DNA from: Flavobacteriaceae bacterium
GTDB taxonomy: Bacteria > Bacteroidota > Bacteroidia > Flavobacteriales > Flavobacteriaceae
DNA length: 64,000 bases
NCBI GenBank assembly: GCA_014075215.1
Contig: CP046177.1
Location: forward strand, 310,001-374,000
Reading direction: 5' to 3'
The notes under the pieces: model-generated
Database searches by the model: none
The model's input: only the letters and a program-made list of their open reading frames with translations
Told to the model about the DNA's origin: nothing
Shown: piece after piece, positions 34,703-44,212 of the stretch
Layout of the letters: every line of letters starts with the position of its first letter
Numbering within the stretch: the stretch's first letter is position 1
Position numbers and translations under genes: made by a program

Positions 34703-35572
34703 TTAAGCTACATTTTTGATTTGATATAATTTTTCAAATTCGATGATATTTTTGTAACCAAGAGCAGAATGTCTTCTGTATCTGTTGTACCAAGTTTCTA
34801 TGTATTCAAAGACTTTAATTTGAAGACTTTTGTTGGATATAAACTTATTGTCTATCATTAGTTCTGTTTTGATTGTTTTAAAAAAAGATTCAGCTACTGC
34901 ATTATCCCAACAGTTTCCTTTTCTACTCATACTGGGTGTTACATGATAACTTTTAAGGATATTAACAAACGCATGAGATGCGTATTGTACACCTCGATCA
35001 GAATGAAAAATCATACCTTCACAAGGCATTCTGTTGTTTACAGCCATTCTCCATGCAGCAATGATAGTTTGTCTTGCTTTGAGTCCATTGCTCAAAGACC
35101 AACCAATGACTTTACGATCAAACAGGTCAATAATTACCGTTAAGTACAGCCATCCTTGTGCAGTCTTTAAATAGGTAATATCAGAAACCCATTTCTGTGC
35201 AGCAGCGGTAGCTTTAAAATCTCTATCCAATACATTATCAGCTACTGGATATTGATGCTTAGAATCTGTCGTGACAACAAATTTCTTTTTACGAACTGCT
35301 TTAATCCCGTGTTTTTTCATCAATCGTGCTACCCTAGACCTAGATACTTTAAACCCTTTAGCTTTGAGTTCCTCTGTAATTCTAGGACTTCCATAAGTAG
35401 ATTTACTTCGCTCACAGATACGGTGAATCTCAGAGAGTAGCATACGATTTTTTCCATCTCTATCTGATGGAACATAATTCTTACTCCTGTAATAACTGTT
35501 TCTACTAATTTTAAAAATTTTACACATCTTCCCAACCGGATATTCTCTACTGTAATCTTTGATAAATTTCAA
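34703..35572 (-). CDS. IS3 transposase OrfB, copy B (intact)
   Basis: The 289 residues are the only uninterrupted OrfB in the window. The integrase core has DITYLKTAQGW (first Asp), IFHSDRGVQYASHAF (second Asp) and CWDNAVAESFFKTIKTE (Glu), with an HTH_21-like N-terminal region. The apparent start codon is TTG, because OrfB is normally translated as a -1 fusion with OrfA from A AAA AAG. In this copy OrfA is frameshifted upstream, so a full OrfAB is not expected. Confidence 0.88.
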   Translation of the reverse strand: MKFIKDYSREYPVGKMCKIFKISRNSYYRSKNYVPSDRDGKNRMLLSEIHRICERSKSTYGSPRITEELKAKGFKVSRSRVARLMKKHGIKAVRKKKFVVTTDSKHQYPVADNVLDRDFKATAAAQKWVSDITYLKTAQGWLYLTVIIDLFDRKVIGWSLSNGLKARQTIIAAWRMAVNNRMPCEGMIFHSDRGVQYASHAFVNILKSYHVTPSMSRKGNCWDNAVAESFFKTIKTELMIDNKFISNKSLQIKVFEYIETWYNRYRRHSALGYKNIIEFEKLYQIKNVA

Positions 35573-35867
35573 TACTTCCGATCGCTCTTGGAGAAGATGC
35601 TCACGGCCTTTTTTAAGATATCCCGCTCCATGGTAACATCCTTGAGCTGTTTACGTAATCGCTCTAACTCTTTCTGATCTTCTGTGAGTTGTTGACGCCA
35701 TTACCGCTAAAAGCTAAATCAGGACGCTGTTCTAATTCTCTACGCCATCTGTAAATAAGATCTGCACTGATTCCCAATTCCATGGCAATCTGCTTTGTGT
35801 TACCTCGTACATTGCTTAATTCTACTGCTTTAATTTTAAACTCTTTACTGTATTTTCTTCGTTTCAT
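35569..35867 (-). pseudogene. IS3 transposase OrfA, copy B, frameshifted
   Basis: The sequence equals OrfA of the other copies up to SGNGV near codon 58. There one T is missing from a TTT run (GAGTTGTTGACG where the others have GAGTTGTTTGACG on the plus strand), so the product ends early as NNSQKIRKS. The HTH is kept but the zipper and frameshift site are lost. The slippery A AAA AAG remains in the DNA. Confidence 0.85.
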
Positions 35868-35930
35868 ATGGTTAAGTTATTTTAGATAAAATTAGCTTAA
35901 CTCTTTGTCACTCTAAATGTAGCAAGTCCA

Positions 35931-37161
35931 AGCCATGTATGTTCAAAAAAAGATACAGGCAGAAAAAAAAATACTGGCGATACGGACAATGCCAGTAGCC
36001 ACATCCAAACCCATAGAAAGCCCGATAGATTTTAGTCACACTCAGATTAAATCCCTGCCATTGGCTGTGGACTACATGAAATTAAATTGTCAGTATTTTT
36101 CTTTTGATAAAAACAAACAAAATTCCGAAAGTATGGCAAACACCGTCAGTACATTCATCAGCGAAAGTATTGGTAGCGATTTAGGGTATGAAGCATCAAG
36201 CAAAGCCAAAGCCTCAGCTCAAACACAAATACACAGTCAGTATTCCCGACACGATATTTCGGGGACATTGGTCATGGCTATAAGCTGTACTCATAAAAAC
36301 GCAAACATATTAGCTCCTTTAGTATTGGATGTAGACAAAACATTTACTGCATGGAATCAGCTGTATCCAGATGACCAAATATTGCCTGAAAGTACTTCGG
36401 AAATAAAACAGATAGCGAATCAGCATATTTTCCCCTCCGACCAAAATGTGTTGCATGTGCTGTCCGGGGCCACTTATGGCTCCTCTTTTATAGGGATGAT
36501 ACACATTTTAAATACCTCACAAACCAAATCGCATGAGCTGATGTTATCTATGGCAGCATCTATCCAGGAGCAAGCAAAAGTAGACGGTTGGCTGGCCAAT
36601 GTTTCGGGAGGATTGGGGATTAACTCTACCTTATCAACCAATTTAAAAAACATGCTTAGCAGTCAACAAATTACGTCGCATTGTACATTATCGGTTATGG
36701 GTGTGATTCCTTCCATCAAAGCAAATGATGTGAAATTGGCTGTAAAAGGGTTTATAAATGACGACCCTGCAAAATCCATGCGGCAACTGGCACTGCTACA
36801 AAATGCTACTTCCGAAGAGTTTTCTACCATAGATTCGGCTGCTAAAAATGCGCGAACCGGAGGGCAGACGGTTGCTTTACAGCAATCCAAAATTAAAGGA
36901 GTATTAAGCGGGTTATCTGAAATTGATACCGGTAATAACAAGATTATTGATACTAATTCATTGATGACCGCTATGGAAGATTATATTTATAAGTGTAGTT
37001 CCGGCAGTATCGGAGTACCCATTAATTACTACGTAAAGCCTATAACCAAAATAGATATTGCCAAATTGTGGATGGCGGCATATTATCCTGATAGGTATAT
37101 GCCTGTGTCCGATACTTCGAACAAAAACATAAAAAAATCTTCTAAAAAAAGGAATAAATGA
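35931..37161 (+). pseudogene. Tandem paralogue B of the same unrecognised family, 5' end lost
   Basis: An open frame of about 410 codons begins at the IS3 boundary (AMYVQKKIQAEKKILAIRT) and aligns with paralogue A from its residue 92 or so onward (SPIDFSHTQIKSLPLAVDY, NCQYFSFDKNKQNSE, IHSQYSRHDISGTLVMAI). It then adds the C-terminal third that A has lost: SHCTLSVMGVIPSIKANDV, DPAKSMRQLALLQ and GSIGVPINYYVKPITKIDI. The Ser/Lys-rich tail ends with a TGA that partly belongs to the MITE at 37160, so the natural C-terminus may have been slightly longer. It is not recognised; probably soluble. Confidence 0.55.
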
Positions 37162-37312
37162 ACTCGTTTAGATTTAAGCGAAAATTAGAAGTTTTTAGTT
37201 CTGTTGAAGGTTTTTTTGAGTTGCATAGCACAGCGCTACGGAAGTAAAAAAAGACAAGAACAGAGCAGAAAACAGTAATTTTTTAGCAAATTGAAAAAGT
37301 TTAAACGAGTTC
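37160..37312. repeat. MITE family 1, copy 2 (153 bp)
   Basis: It has termini GAACTCGTTTAGA and TTTAAACGAGTTC, and the same interior as the copy at 17996. AAT precedes it and AAT follows it, a possible 3-bp duplication. It supplies the stop codons of both flanking reading frames. Confidence 0.7.
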
Positions 37313-37630
37313 AATATTAAAATCTAAGTCTTTTGTACTTGTATTATGTCCTGTAAATTCAGAGAGTTGTATTTCAAAATTTAATCTAAAAATTGAAATA
37401 TCATTTAAAAAAGGGTGCCACAATTCATTTGGTAAATTTATTGACTCACAAATAAGTTTTAATCTATCCTTTTCAGGAACTCTTAACCCTTGCTCCAAAT
37501 GTGCAATATTAGATCGAGTAACAGACGGGCCGATCTTTTTGGCCAATTCATCTTGAGAAAAGCTTAAATGATCCCTATGGATTTTTACTTGATAAGCAAG
37601 ATCATTCATTCCAATTAATTTTGAACTCAT
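37301..37630 (-). CDS. XRE-family transcriptional regulator, C-terminus altered by MITE
   Basis: This 109-residue protein has a clear helix-turn-helix at about 12-70: VKIHRDHLSFSQDELAKKIG, then VTRSNIAHLEQGLRVPEKDR. It is of the Cro/C1 type, with a short C-terminal extension (ISIFRLNFEIQLSEFTGHN). The last four codons come from the MITE end at 37301-37312, so the protein may be shortened. It stands upstream of the RadC-like gene on the same strand, a pairing common in integrated elements. Its target is unknown. Confidence 0.72.
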   Translation of the reverse strand: MSSKLIGMNDLAYQVKIHRDHLSFSQDELAKKIGPSVTRSNIAHLEQGLRVPEKDRLKLICESINLPNELWHPFLNDISIFRLNFEIQLSEFTGHNTSTKDLDFNIELV

Positions 37631-37710
37631 ATCATTTTACTATTTTGTTTCTAGCGTTAAGCACAGCTTGTTTATGTATAATATTTTAAGAAAAGAGCGA
37701 CAAATAAATT

Positions 37711-38184
37711 TTAAGTAGTCATCTCAAAATCTTTGGATTCAAAAATACTTGTATAGGTTTTGGCTTCGCAAATGATGATATGATCCAAAATTTCCATTTT
37801 TAAAACCTTTTCTCCTAACATAATCGCTTTTGTCAGTTCGTAATCAGTAATGCTAGATGCTGTGTTTCCTGAAGGATGATTATGACAAAGAATTATTTTT
37901 TTACACTTCTTAGCTACTGCAAAATTGAAAACTTCTACCGGGTCAACATTATTTTTATTCAAAGTTCCGATAGCAAGTAGTTCAATATACTCTATATCAT
38001 TATTTGTATTTAAACCTATCGACCAAAAGTACTCTTTCTTTCTATGAAGCCGGGTTTGTCTTAAAAGAATCCTTCGCATTATCCTGACTATATCGCTGGA
38101 ATTAGCAATTCTTATATTCTCATCTTTGGGTATACGTACGTTCATCAATTTTTCTTTAATCCAAAGATAGTATTTTCTTATCAT
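37711..38184 (-). CDS. RadC-like JAB-domain protein
   Basis: The 157-residue protein consists almost entirely of the JAB/MPN metal-binding domain: ECLATGTLN-like segment LLAIGTLNKNNVDPVEVFN, then CHNHPSGNTASSITDYELT with the metal ligands H-x-H and D. It lacks the helix-hairpin-helix part of chromosomal RadC and matches the short forms found in plasmids, ICEs and phage-like regions, where the role is unknown (probably DNA- or protein-related hydrolysis). It forms a mobile-element type pair with the XRE gene 80 bp away. Confidence 0.82.
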   Translation of the reverse strand: MIRKYYLWIKEKLMNVRIPKDENIRIANSSDIVRIMRRILLRQTRLHRKKEYFWSIGLNTNNDIEYIELLAIGTLNKNNVDPVEVFNFAVAKKCKKIILCHNHPSGNTASSITDYELTKAIMLGEKVLKMEILDHIIICEAKTYTSIFESKDFEMTT

Positions 38185-38279
38185 GTTTTTGTTTGCTATC
38201 TTTAGTCTTTTAATAAGTAAAATGATAAGCTATAAAAAATCGCTTTGTCATATTTAGCATACAAATATCTGTTTTCTTA

Positions 38280-38804
38280 GTGATACGTTTTACGATTCAT
38301 AGTACATTAGAAGTTTTGAGGCAAACCCCTCAAACATTAGGTTCGCTTTTAAAAAATTTACCGGAACAATGGGTTTTTTCCAATGAAGGAGAAAATACAT
38401 GGAGCCCTTATGATATTGTCGGACATCTGCTCCACGGAGAGAAAACGGATTGGATCCCGAGGCTGAAGAAAATTTTATACGATAACAATAAATTATTTAA
38501 TCCTTTTAACCGGTTTGCACAATTCAAACATTCAAGAGAAATACCGGTATCGGATCTTTTAAGTGAATTTAAAAATATACGTCAAAAAAATTTAGAATAC
38601 GTACAAAAGTTACAACTCTCTGAAAAGGATTTGCTTTTAACCGGGATACATCCTGAATTTGGAAAGGTCACCGCAAAGGAACTCCTGGCAACCTGGGCGA
38701 CACACGATTTAAGTCATATTGCTCAAATTTCAAGAGTCCTTGCAAAACAATATAAAAATGAAGTGGGTCCGTGGGCTGCCTATATTTCAATTTTAAATAC
38801 CTAG
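38280..38804 (+). CDS. DinB/YfiT-family putative metalloenzyme
   Basis: The 174-residue four-helix protein has the His ligands expected for the family: DIVGHLLHGEKTDW (first) and ATHDLSHIAQISRVLAKQY (second and third). Family members bind nickel or zinc and include bacillithiol S-transferases. The start codon is GTG at 38280. The next gene begins 3 bp after the stop, so they are likely co-transcribed. The enzymatic substrate is unknown. Confidence 0.82.
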   Translation: MIRFTIHSTLEVLRQTPQTLGSLLKNLPEQWVFSNEGENTWSPYDIVGHLLHGEKTDWIPRLKKILYDNNKLFNPFNRFAQFKHSREIPVSDLLSEFKNIRQKNLEYVQKLQLSEKDLLLTGIHPEFGKVTAKELLATWATHDLSHIAQISRVLAKQYKNEVGPWAAYISILNT

Positions 38805-38807
38805 GCT

Positions 38808-39161
38808 ATGGAAGCAAAAAAATGTTTGGAATGTGATGAAATTGTAAAGGGAAGAGTAGATAAAAAGTTCTGCTCGGACTATTGCCGTAACGCATACAAT
38901 AATAAGGTAAATAAAGACAGTAAAAATCTCATTCGGAATATTAACAATCGCCTGAGAAAAAATCATAAAATACTTTCGGAATTAAATACAAAAGGGAAAA
39001 CAAAAGTTTCCAGAACCAGATTATACGATAAAGGTTTCGATTTTCAGTTATGTACATCTATTTATACAACCAAAACAGGAAACACCTATTTCTACGTATA
39101 TAACGAAGGATATTTGGCACTTGAAAATGAGGTTTTTTTATTGATTAAAAAAGATATTTAA
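38808..39161 (+). CDS. Zinc-ribbon protein of unknown function
   Basis: The 117 residues begin MEAKKCLECDEIVKGRVDKK with four Cys (C6, C9, C22, C26 in FCSDYCRNAYNN), the signature of a small zinc ribbon also seen in DUF2116-like proteins. The rest is basic (NLIRNINNRLRKNHKILSEL) and ends in a hydrophobic beta stretch. It may bind nucleic acid; that is inferred only from charge and fold. It lies 3 bp downstream of the DinB-family gene, in the same operon. Confidence 0.7.
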   Translation: MEAKKCLECDEIVKGRVDKKFCSDYCRNAYNNKVNKDSKNLIRNINNRLRKNHKILSELNTKGKTKVSRTRLYDKGFDFQLCTSIYTTKTGNTYFYVYNEGYLALENEVFLLIKKDI

Positions 39162-39172
39162 ATAATAAAACC

Positions 39173-39317
39173 GGGCTACCCATTTAGTTCTCAAATAACT
39201 GATAATAAGTTGTAAGTTTAGTTTTCAAAATTTTGATCATTTAAACTCTAGACCAATACTCATAAGACTTCCAATGAAATGGAAAATGAGTTAACGCGAC
39301 TTAACTGGGTAGCTCTA
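39173..39317. repeat. Inverted-repeat element, about 145 bp
   Basis: GGGCTACCCATTTAGTT at the left and, read inward, GAGCTACCCAGTTAAGT from the right differ at three positions. No ORF lies between. It is a MITE-like element or a long terminator between two convergent genes. Confidence 0.45.
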
Positions 39318-39329
39318 TAATAAAAAATG

Positions 39330-39797
39330 TTATTTCCACGTATTGCCTTTCATTTTTACTGCCGCTTTCAAAATATCTTTTTGGCTTATCTGTCCAATTA
39401 ATTTTCCATTTTCTACAATGGGAAAACGCCTGCGTTTGGAATTCATAAATTTTGCCGCCGCATCAAAAATATTCATATTTTTATCAATGGTTTCCACACT
39501 GGAAACCATGTTGTTTTTTACGGTGTTCTTATTATCCATAGGCATATTGTAGTACTTGCTTTCTGAAATATGCTTGATACAATCTCCTTCCGAAATGATT
39601 CCGATCAATTCATTTTGGTCATTTACAACGGGCCCGCCTGAGATTCTATTTTTGACCAGTTTTTCTATTACTTCCTGAACAGATTGGTCGGGTTTAAATG
39701 TAATTAGCTTAGTTGTCATATAGTCAGAAACTAAAATGTTTTCCGGGGTTTTTGACATTGCTTTATTTCTTTTTCCTTGGAAATTAATAATGCCCAT
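39330..39797 (-). CDS. CBS-domain pair protein
   Basis: Two CBS domains fill the 155 residues: first YMTTKLITFKPDQSVQEVIE to RISGGPVVNDQNELIGIISE, second MVSSVETIDKNMNIFDAAAK to RRRFPIVENGKLIGQISQKD. CBS pairs bind adenosine nucleotides and regulate partners by energy state. The start could be 39797 or the Met at 39758 (MSKTPENILVSDYM), which fits the family better. It is convergent with the zinc-ribbon gene. The partner is unknown. Confidence 0.85.
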   Translation of the reverse strand: MGIINFQGKRNKAMSKTPENILVSDYMTTKLITFKPDQSVQEVIEKLVKNRISGGPVVNDQNELIGIISEGDCIKHISESKYYNMPMDNKNTVKNNMVSSVETIDKNMNIFDAAAKFMNSKRRRFPIVENGKLIGQISQKDILKAAVKMKGNTWK

Positions 39798-39909
39798 AGT
39801 AGTCGTTTTATGTCTTTTTAAAATTACTGATTTTTAATTTATGAGCCTATTTTTTGCTGTTTTTTATTTAAACGAGTTCTTTTACTATATTTACGTAAAC
39901 AGAAGAATC

Positions 39910-42201
39910 ATGAAAAAATATGCATCTTTATTAGCTGTATTTATTATTGCCCTAACCGCTTATTGGAGCTTTCGAGATCAGATGCCAAATTCTGCGAATG
40001 TGGCCATTAAAAGCGAGTTCTCTATTCAAAATGCGCGCGCTCATGTACAAGCTATTTCACAAAAACCACATTATGTAGGTACCGAAGAACACGAAAAAGT
40101 TCGGAATTATATCATGGCAGCATTAAAAAAATTAGAGATCCCTGTTGAGGTTCAAACACAGACAGTAGTTAATGAAAAATGGGCAGCAGGCACAACTGTG
40201 CAAAACATAATAGGTCGAATTAAAGGAACGGAAAACAAAAAAGCACTCATGTTGCTTTCTCATTATGATTCCAGTCCGCATTCGGCTTTAGGGGCAAGTG
40301 ATGCGGGTTCGGGAGTAGCTGTCATACTGGAAGGGATAAGAGCTTTTTTATTGACAAATAAGAAACCTAAAAATGATATCATTATTCTTATTTCCGATGC
40401 CGAAGAATTAGATTTGCTTGGTGCAAAAGCATTTGTAAATCATCATCCCTGGTCTAAAGATGTTGGGTTGGTGTTGAATTTTGAGGCGAGAGGTAGCGGT
40501 GGGCCAAGTTATATGTTACTGGAAACAAATGGTAAAAACAGTAAACTTATTAGTGAATTTTTAAGAGCAAACCCTACCTATCCGGTGGCGAACTCTTTAA
40601 TGTACAGTATCTATAAAAAATTACCGAATGATACGGATTTAACTATTTTTAGAGAAGATGGTAATATAAATGGTTTTAATTTTGCATTTATCGGCGATCA
40701 TTTTGATTATCATACCGTCCAAGATTCTTATGAAAGATTAGATCGGGAAACATTGGCACATCAAGCGGACTATTTGATGAACACCCTACATTATTTTTCA
40801 AATATTGATTTAAGTAACCTGAATAGTGATAGAGACTATGTTTATGTAAATTTCCCTTTTCTCAAATTAATTCTCTTTCCTTTTTCCCGGGTAATCCCTT
40901 TAGTGATGATTGCAACTATTTTGTTTTCAATACTCTTGTTTTTTGGGTTTTTTTTGAACCGCCTGGAGTTAAAAGAAGTTTTAAAAGGGTTTGCTGCTTT
41001 TACAATTTCAATAATTGTATGTGGTGGCCTTTCTTTGCTCTTATGGAAGGCCTTCCTTTTTATACACCCGCAATATGAAGATATATTACACGGGTTTACC
41101 TATAACGGCTATACTTATATTGCTGCGTTTTCTTTTTTAACTATTTGGTTGTTGTATGTGATTTATAAAAAATTTATAACAGCCGGAAATATGATGAACT
41201 TATTCATTGCCCCTGTTACTTTTTGGCTTATCCTGAACTTCCTGATTCTTGAAGAATTTAAGGGAGCTGCATTTTTGATTATCCCCGTATATATTGCGCT
41301 CCTTATTTTGGCTATTTTCATTTTTATAAATTCTAAAAAAAAGAATACCCTTCTTTTTGCTGTTTTATCTATCCCTACAATTTATATCGTGGTTCCCATG
41401 ATAAAATCATTTCCCGTAGGTTTGGGTCTTAAAAATGTATTTATAAGCGGAGTCGTTATATGTCTCCTTTTCGGGCTTTTATTGCCTGTATTAGTATCGG
41501 AGAAAACAAGAAAAGGACTTTCTAAAATTTCCTTTATTTTAATGCTGTTCTTATTTATAAAAGCGAGTTTCAATACCGGTTTTTCCGAAGAAAACAAAAA
41601 ACCTAACAGCCTGGTATATATAAAAAACATCGATTCAAATACTGCTTACTGGGGATCTTATAACAAAACATTAGATGCATATACCAAACCGTTTTTTGAA
41701 AATACTCCAGATGCAACACAAATTCCGGATGCTGATACCAAAAGCAAGTATAATACTCCTTTTAACTATTATGCTGCTGCGGAAAATAAAGATATTCCTG
41801 CTGCAGCTATTCATATTACAAAAGATACGGTTATTGAAAATAACAGGTATATAAACTTTGTAGTACATCCGCAAAGAAAGCTACACAAAGTAGTGTTTAT
41901 GATTAATGATACATTTAGATTCAACTCTCTGTCCGTAAATAATGCAGCGGTAAATAACGGAAAGTCTTTTGCTCAAGAGCCCGGAACATTTTTAACCTAT
42001 TATTTGTCCGGCGTTGATAAGCATATTAAAGTTGCGATGTCTTTTGAAAAAAGCACGCTTCCTGAAATAATTATGGAAGAAGTTTCTAACGATTTATTAA
42101 CCAATTCTTTATTTGATATAACGCCTCGAACAAAAGAAATGATGCCTATGCCTTTTGTAACCAATGATGCTATTATTTGTATGCAAACATTGAAGTTTTA
42201 A
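39910..42201 (+). CDS. M28-family zinc aminopeptidase with membrane domain
   Basis: I choose ATG 39910 (MKKYASLLAVFIIALTAYWS) over 39841, because it gives a normal N-terminal membrane segment. The luminal/periplasmic peptidase domain has the two-zinc ligands in LLSHYDSSPHSALGASDAG (His, Asp), ILISDAEELDLLGAKAFV (Glu, Glu), LNFEARGSGG, and DYHTVQDSYERLD (His). About eight hydrophobic segments follow (residues about 310-580), then an extracytoplasmic C-terminal domain. This layout matches the membrane-bound M28 peptidases related to ERMP1. It converges on pyk with a one-base gap. Confidence 0.9.
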   Translation: MKKYASLLAVFIIALTAYWSFRDQMPNSANVAIKSEFSIQNARAHVQAISQKPHYVGTEEHEKVRNYIMAALKKLEIPVEVQTQTVVNEKWAAGTTVQNIIGRIKGTENKKALMLLSHYDSSPHSALGASDAGSGVAVILEGIRAFLLTNKKPKNDIIILISDAEELDLLGAKAFVNHHPWSKDVGLVLNFEARGSGGPSYMLLETNGKNSKLISEFLRANPTYPVANSLMYSIYKKLPNDTDLTIFREDGNINGFNFAFIGDHFDYHTVQDSYERLDRETLAHQADYLMNTLHYFSNIDLSNLNSDRDYVYVNFPFLKLILFPFSRVIPLVMIATILFSILLFFGFFLNRLELKEVLKGFAAFTISIIVCGGLSLLLWKAFLFIHPQYEDILHGFTYNGYTYIAAFSFLTIWLLYVIYKKFITAGNMMNLFIAPVTFWLILNFLILEEFKGAAFLIIPVYIALLILAIFIFINSKKKNTLLFAVLSIPTIYIVVPMIKSFPVGLGLKNVFISGVVICLLFGLLLPVLVSEKTRKGLSKISFILMLFLFIKASFNTGFSEENKKPNSLVYIKNIDSNTAYWGSYNKTLDAYTKPFFENTPDATQIPDADTKSKYNTPFNYYAAAENKDIPAAAIHITKDTVIENNRYINFVVHPQRKLHKVVFMINDTFRFNSLSVNNAAVNNGKSFAQEPGTFLTYYLSGVDKHIKVAMSFEKSTLPEIIMEEVSNDLLTNSLFDITPRTKEMMPMPFVTNDAIICMQTLKF

Positions 42202-42202
42202 A

Positions 42203-43633
42203 TCACTTAATTTCCGAAACTCTCAGCGTGTTTACCATTCCTCTACTTTTAGCAGGCATAGCGGTTAGGTTAATCATTAAATTTCCTGCTTTAACGAATC
42301 CTTTTTCTTTGGCCATTTTATTAATGTCTTCTATCGTGTCATCGGTGTTTAAGTCCGAATCGTAGTAAAAAGCTTCTACTCCCCACAACAGGTTAAGCTT
42401 TCCCAATATTCTCTTGTTCGTAGAAAAAGCCAAGACATATGTTTGTGGCCTCCATGCAGATATTTGAAATGCCGTATATCCGCTATTTGTTAATGTGGAT
42501 ATTGCAGAAGCTTTTGTATCATCTGCCATTAAAGCAGCATGATAACATACGGATTTGGTAATAAATCTGTTTGTTCTGATATGTGGAGGCTCATGTGGTA
42601 CCTTAATCAATGTTGAGTTTTCTACGCTTTTTATAATCTCACTCATTTTTTTAATAACCCGTACCGGATGTTTCCCTACGGAGGTTTCACCGGATAACAT
42701 AACAGCATCTGCTCCGTCCATAATAGAGTTGGCAACATCATTTACTTCTGCTCTGGTAGGCACTGAGTTCGTAATCATGGTTTCCATCATTTGAGTAGCA
42801 ATAATAATGGGAATCCTGGCTAATTTTGCTCGTTGTACGAGTCCTTTTTGAATTAACGGAACTTCCTGCATGGGAATCTCTACGCCTAAATCTCCTCTGG
42901 CAACCATTAGCCCGTCACAATATGGAATGAGCGTATCTATATTTTCAACGGCTTCGGGTTTTTCGATCTTCGCAATAACCGGAACTCTGTATTCCGAATG
43001 TTGTGTGATTAAATCTCGTAACATTCTCAAATCTTCCGGGGTTCTTACAAACGATAGTGCAATCCAGTCTACTTCCAGTCCTAATGCAAAAATAGCATCC
43101 TTTTTATCTTTATCTGTTAATGCAGGTAGCGAGATATTTGTATTGGGTAAGTTGACCCCTTTTTTGGAAGATAATTCGCCTCCTACAATAACCTTAGTTT
43201 TAACGCTGTTTTTTTTATTCGTTTCAAGCACTTCAAAAAGCAATTTACCATCATCGACCATGATCTGCTCTCCTTTTTTCACATCTTTTGGGAAGTGTTT
43301 ATAGGTCATAAACACTTTTTGTTTAGTCCCTACACATTCTTCGGTTGTGAATACAAACTCATCACCCTCATGTAAAACAACTCCTTCTTCCATAATACCG
43401 ACACGTAGTTTAGGGCCTTGTAAATCCGCCAGTATTGCCACATTAAATTCGTTTTCCGCATTGATCTCTCTTATCTGCTGTACCCTGGTTTTAACTACAT
43501 CATAATCTGCGTGAGAAAAATTAATTCTAAAAACATTTATGCCGGATACCGCCAAATCGGTTAAAATCTCTTTAGTATTTGTTGCAGGACCAAGTGTTGC
43601 TACTATCTTGGTTTTCTTATTGTGATAAGGCAT
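42203..43633 (-). CDS. pyk: Pyruvate kinase
   Basis: The 476 residues show all core features: KTKIVATLGPATNTKEILTD at the start, NFSHADYD, KIEKPEAVENIDTLI (catalytic Lys region), DGLMVARGDLGVEIPMQEVP, the TxxATQMMETMITNSVPTRAEV loop, and a C-terminal allosteric-like domain (about 350-476). It makes pyruvate and ATP from phosphoenolpyruvate and ADP. It is the last gene of the acpP-fabF-rnc-IPExxxVDY-pyk series and starts 1 bp after the previous stop, a common arrangement in Flavobacteria. The gene is intact. Confidence 0.97.
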   Translation of the reverse strand: MPYHNKKTKIVATLGPATNTKEILTDLAVSGINVFRINFSHADYDVVKTRVQQIREINAENEFNVAILADLQGPKLRVGIMEEGVVLHEGDEFVFTTEECVGTKQKVFMTYKHFPKDVKKGEQIMVDDGKLLFEVLETNKKNSVKTKVIVGGELSSKKGVNLPNTNISLPALTDKDKKDAIFALGLEVDWIALSFVRTPEDLRMLRDLITQHSEYRVPVIAKIEKPEAVENIDTLIPYCDGLMVARGDLGVEIPMQEVPLIQKGLVQRAKLARIPIIIATQMMETMITNSVPTRAEVNDVANSIMDGADAVMLSGETSVGKHPVRVIKKMSEIIKSVENSTLIKVPHEPPHIRTNRFITKSVCYHAALMADDTKASAISTLTNSGYTAFQISAWRPQTYVLAFSTNKRILGKLNLLWGVEAFYYDSDLNTDDTIEDINKMAKEKGFVKAGNLMINLTAMPAKSRGMVNTLRVSEIK

Positions 43634-43634
43634 A

Positions 43635-44105
43635 TTAAAAAGTTAAAAAGTCCTTGGATTTTAATGTGTTTATATCAATACTATAGGAGGTTACTACTTC
43701 TTGAATTGTATTTATTTTATCAACGGTTTTGGAAATAAACGGTTGATTCGTTTCTCCTGTGATTTTGATAAAAAAATCAATATTCTTTTTCTCGTTGATC
43801 AGGTATGTTTTCTTTTCTGTGCTTTGCAATAGTTCGTTGTTATTTAATACCGTTTCCTGAGTGCAGCTATTCGATATTAAATGCCATTCAAAATCATACT
43901 CCCGATCTATATAATGATAGGTAGAAAATGAAGTATTTTGTTTTTTATCAGCAACACTTACATCATTTTTTGTCTTATGAAAATGTATCTTTAACTGCTT
44001 ATTTAATAGAAAGGCTAACTTGTAATCTTCTAACGTGGTGTGAATACATAGTAAGGTATAAATATCTTCACAAAAATCTTTTAAAATTAAAGAGTGCATT
44101 AACAT
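43635..44105 (-). CDS. IPExxxVDY-family protein
   Basis: The ORF runs from 44177, but the ATG at 44105 (MLMHSLILKDFCEDIYTLLC) fits family starts better; the longer form adds a basic leader. The core is IHTTLEDYKLAFLLNKQLKI followed by an acidic middle and YLINEKKNIDFFIKI, the local version of the IPExxxVDY segment that names the family. I recall this family only from Flavobacteria, between rnc and pyk. The function is unknown; small, soluble. It stops 1 bp before pyk starts, so the two are coupled. Confidence 0.75.
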   Translation of the reverse strand: MLMHSLILKDFCEDIYTLLCIHTTLEDYKLAFLLNKQLKIHFHKTKNDVSVADKKQNTSFSTYHYIDREYDFEWHLISNSCTQETVLNNNELLQSTEKKTYLINEKKNIDFFIKITGETNQPFISKTVDKINTIQEVVTSYSIDINTLKSKDFLTF

Positions 44106-44212
44106 TTTATAAAATTCATTTCTGTTTTCATTCCTCTTTTGAGCTAAATTACTGATTGTTTTAGTAATTCTGGGCAAAAAACAACGAAAACGTTGTAGTG
44201 TTCTTTTTGGTA

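Larger units (their letters stand above)
34673..35930 (-). mobile_element. IS3-family element, copy B
   Basis: A 1258-bp IS3 with ends TGGATATGCAAC (left) and TGGACTTGCTAC (reading inward from 35930). The flanking triplets GTA and AGC differ, so there is no TSD. It joins the 5' part of paralogue A to the 3' part of paralogue B, pointing to recombination between two IS copies, or a deletion next to the IS. Confidence 0.85.
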
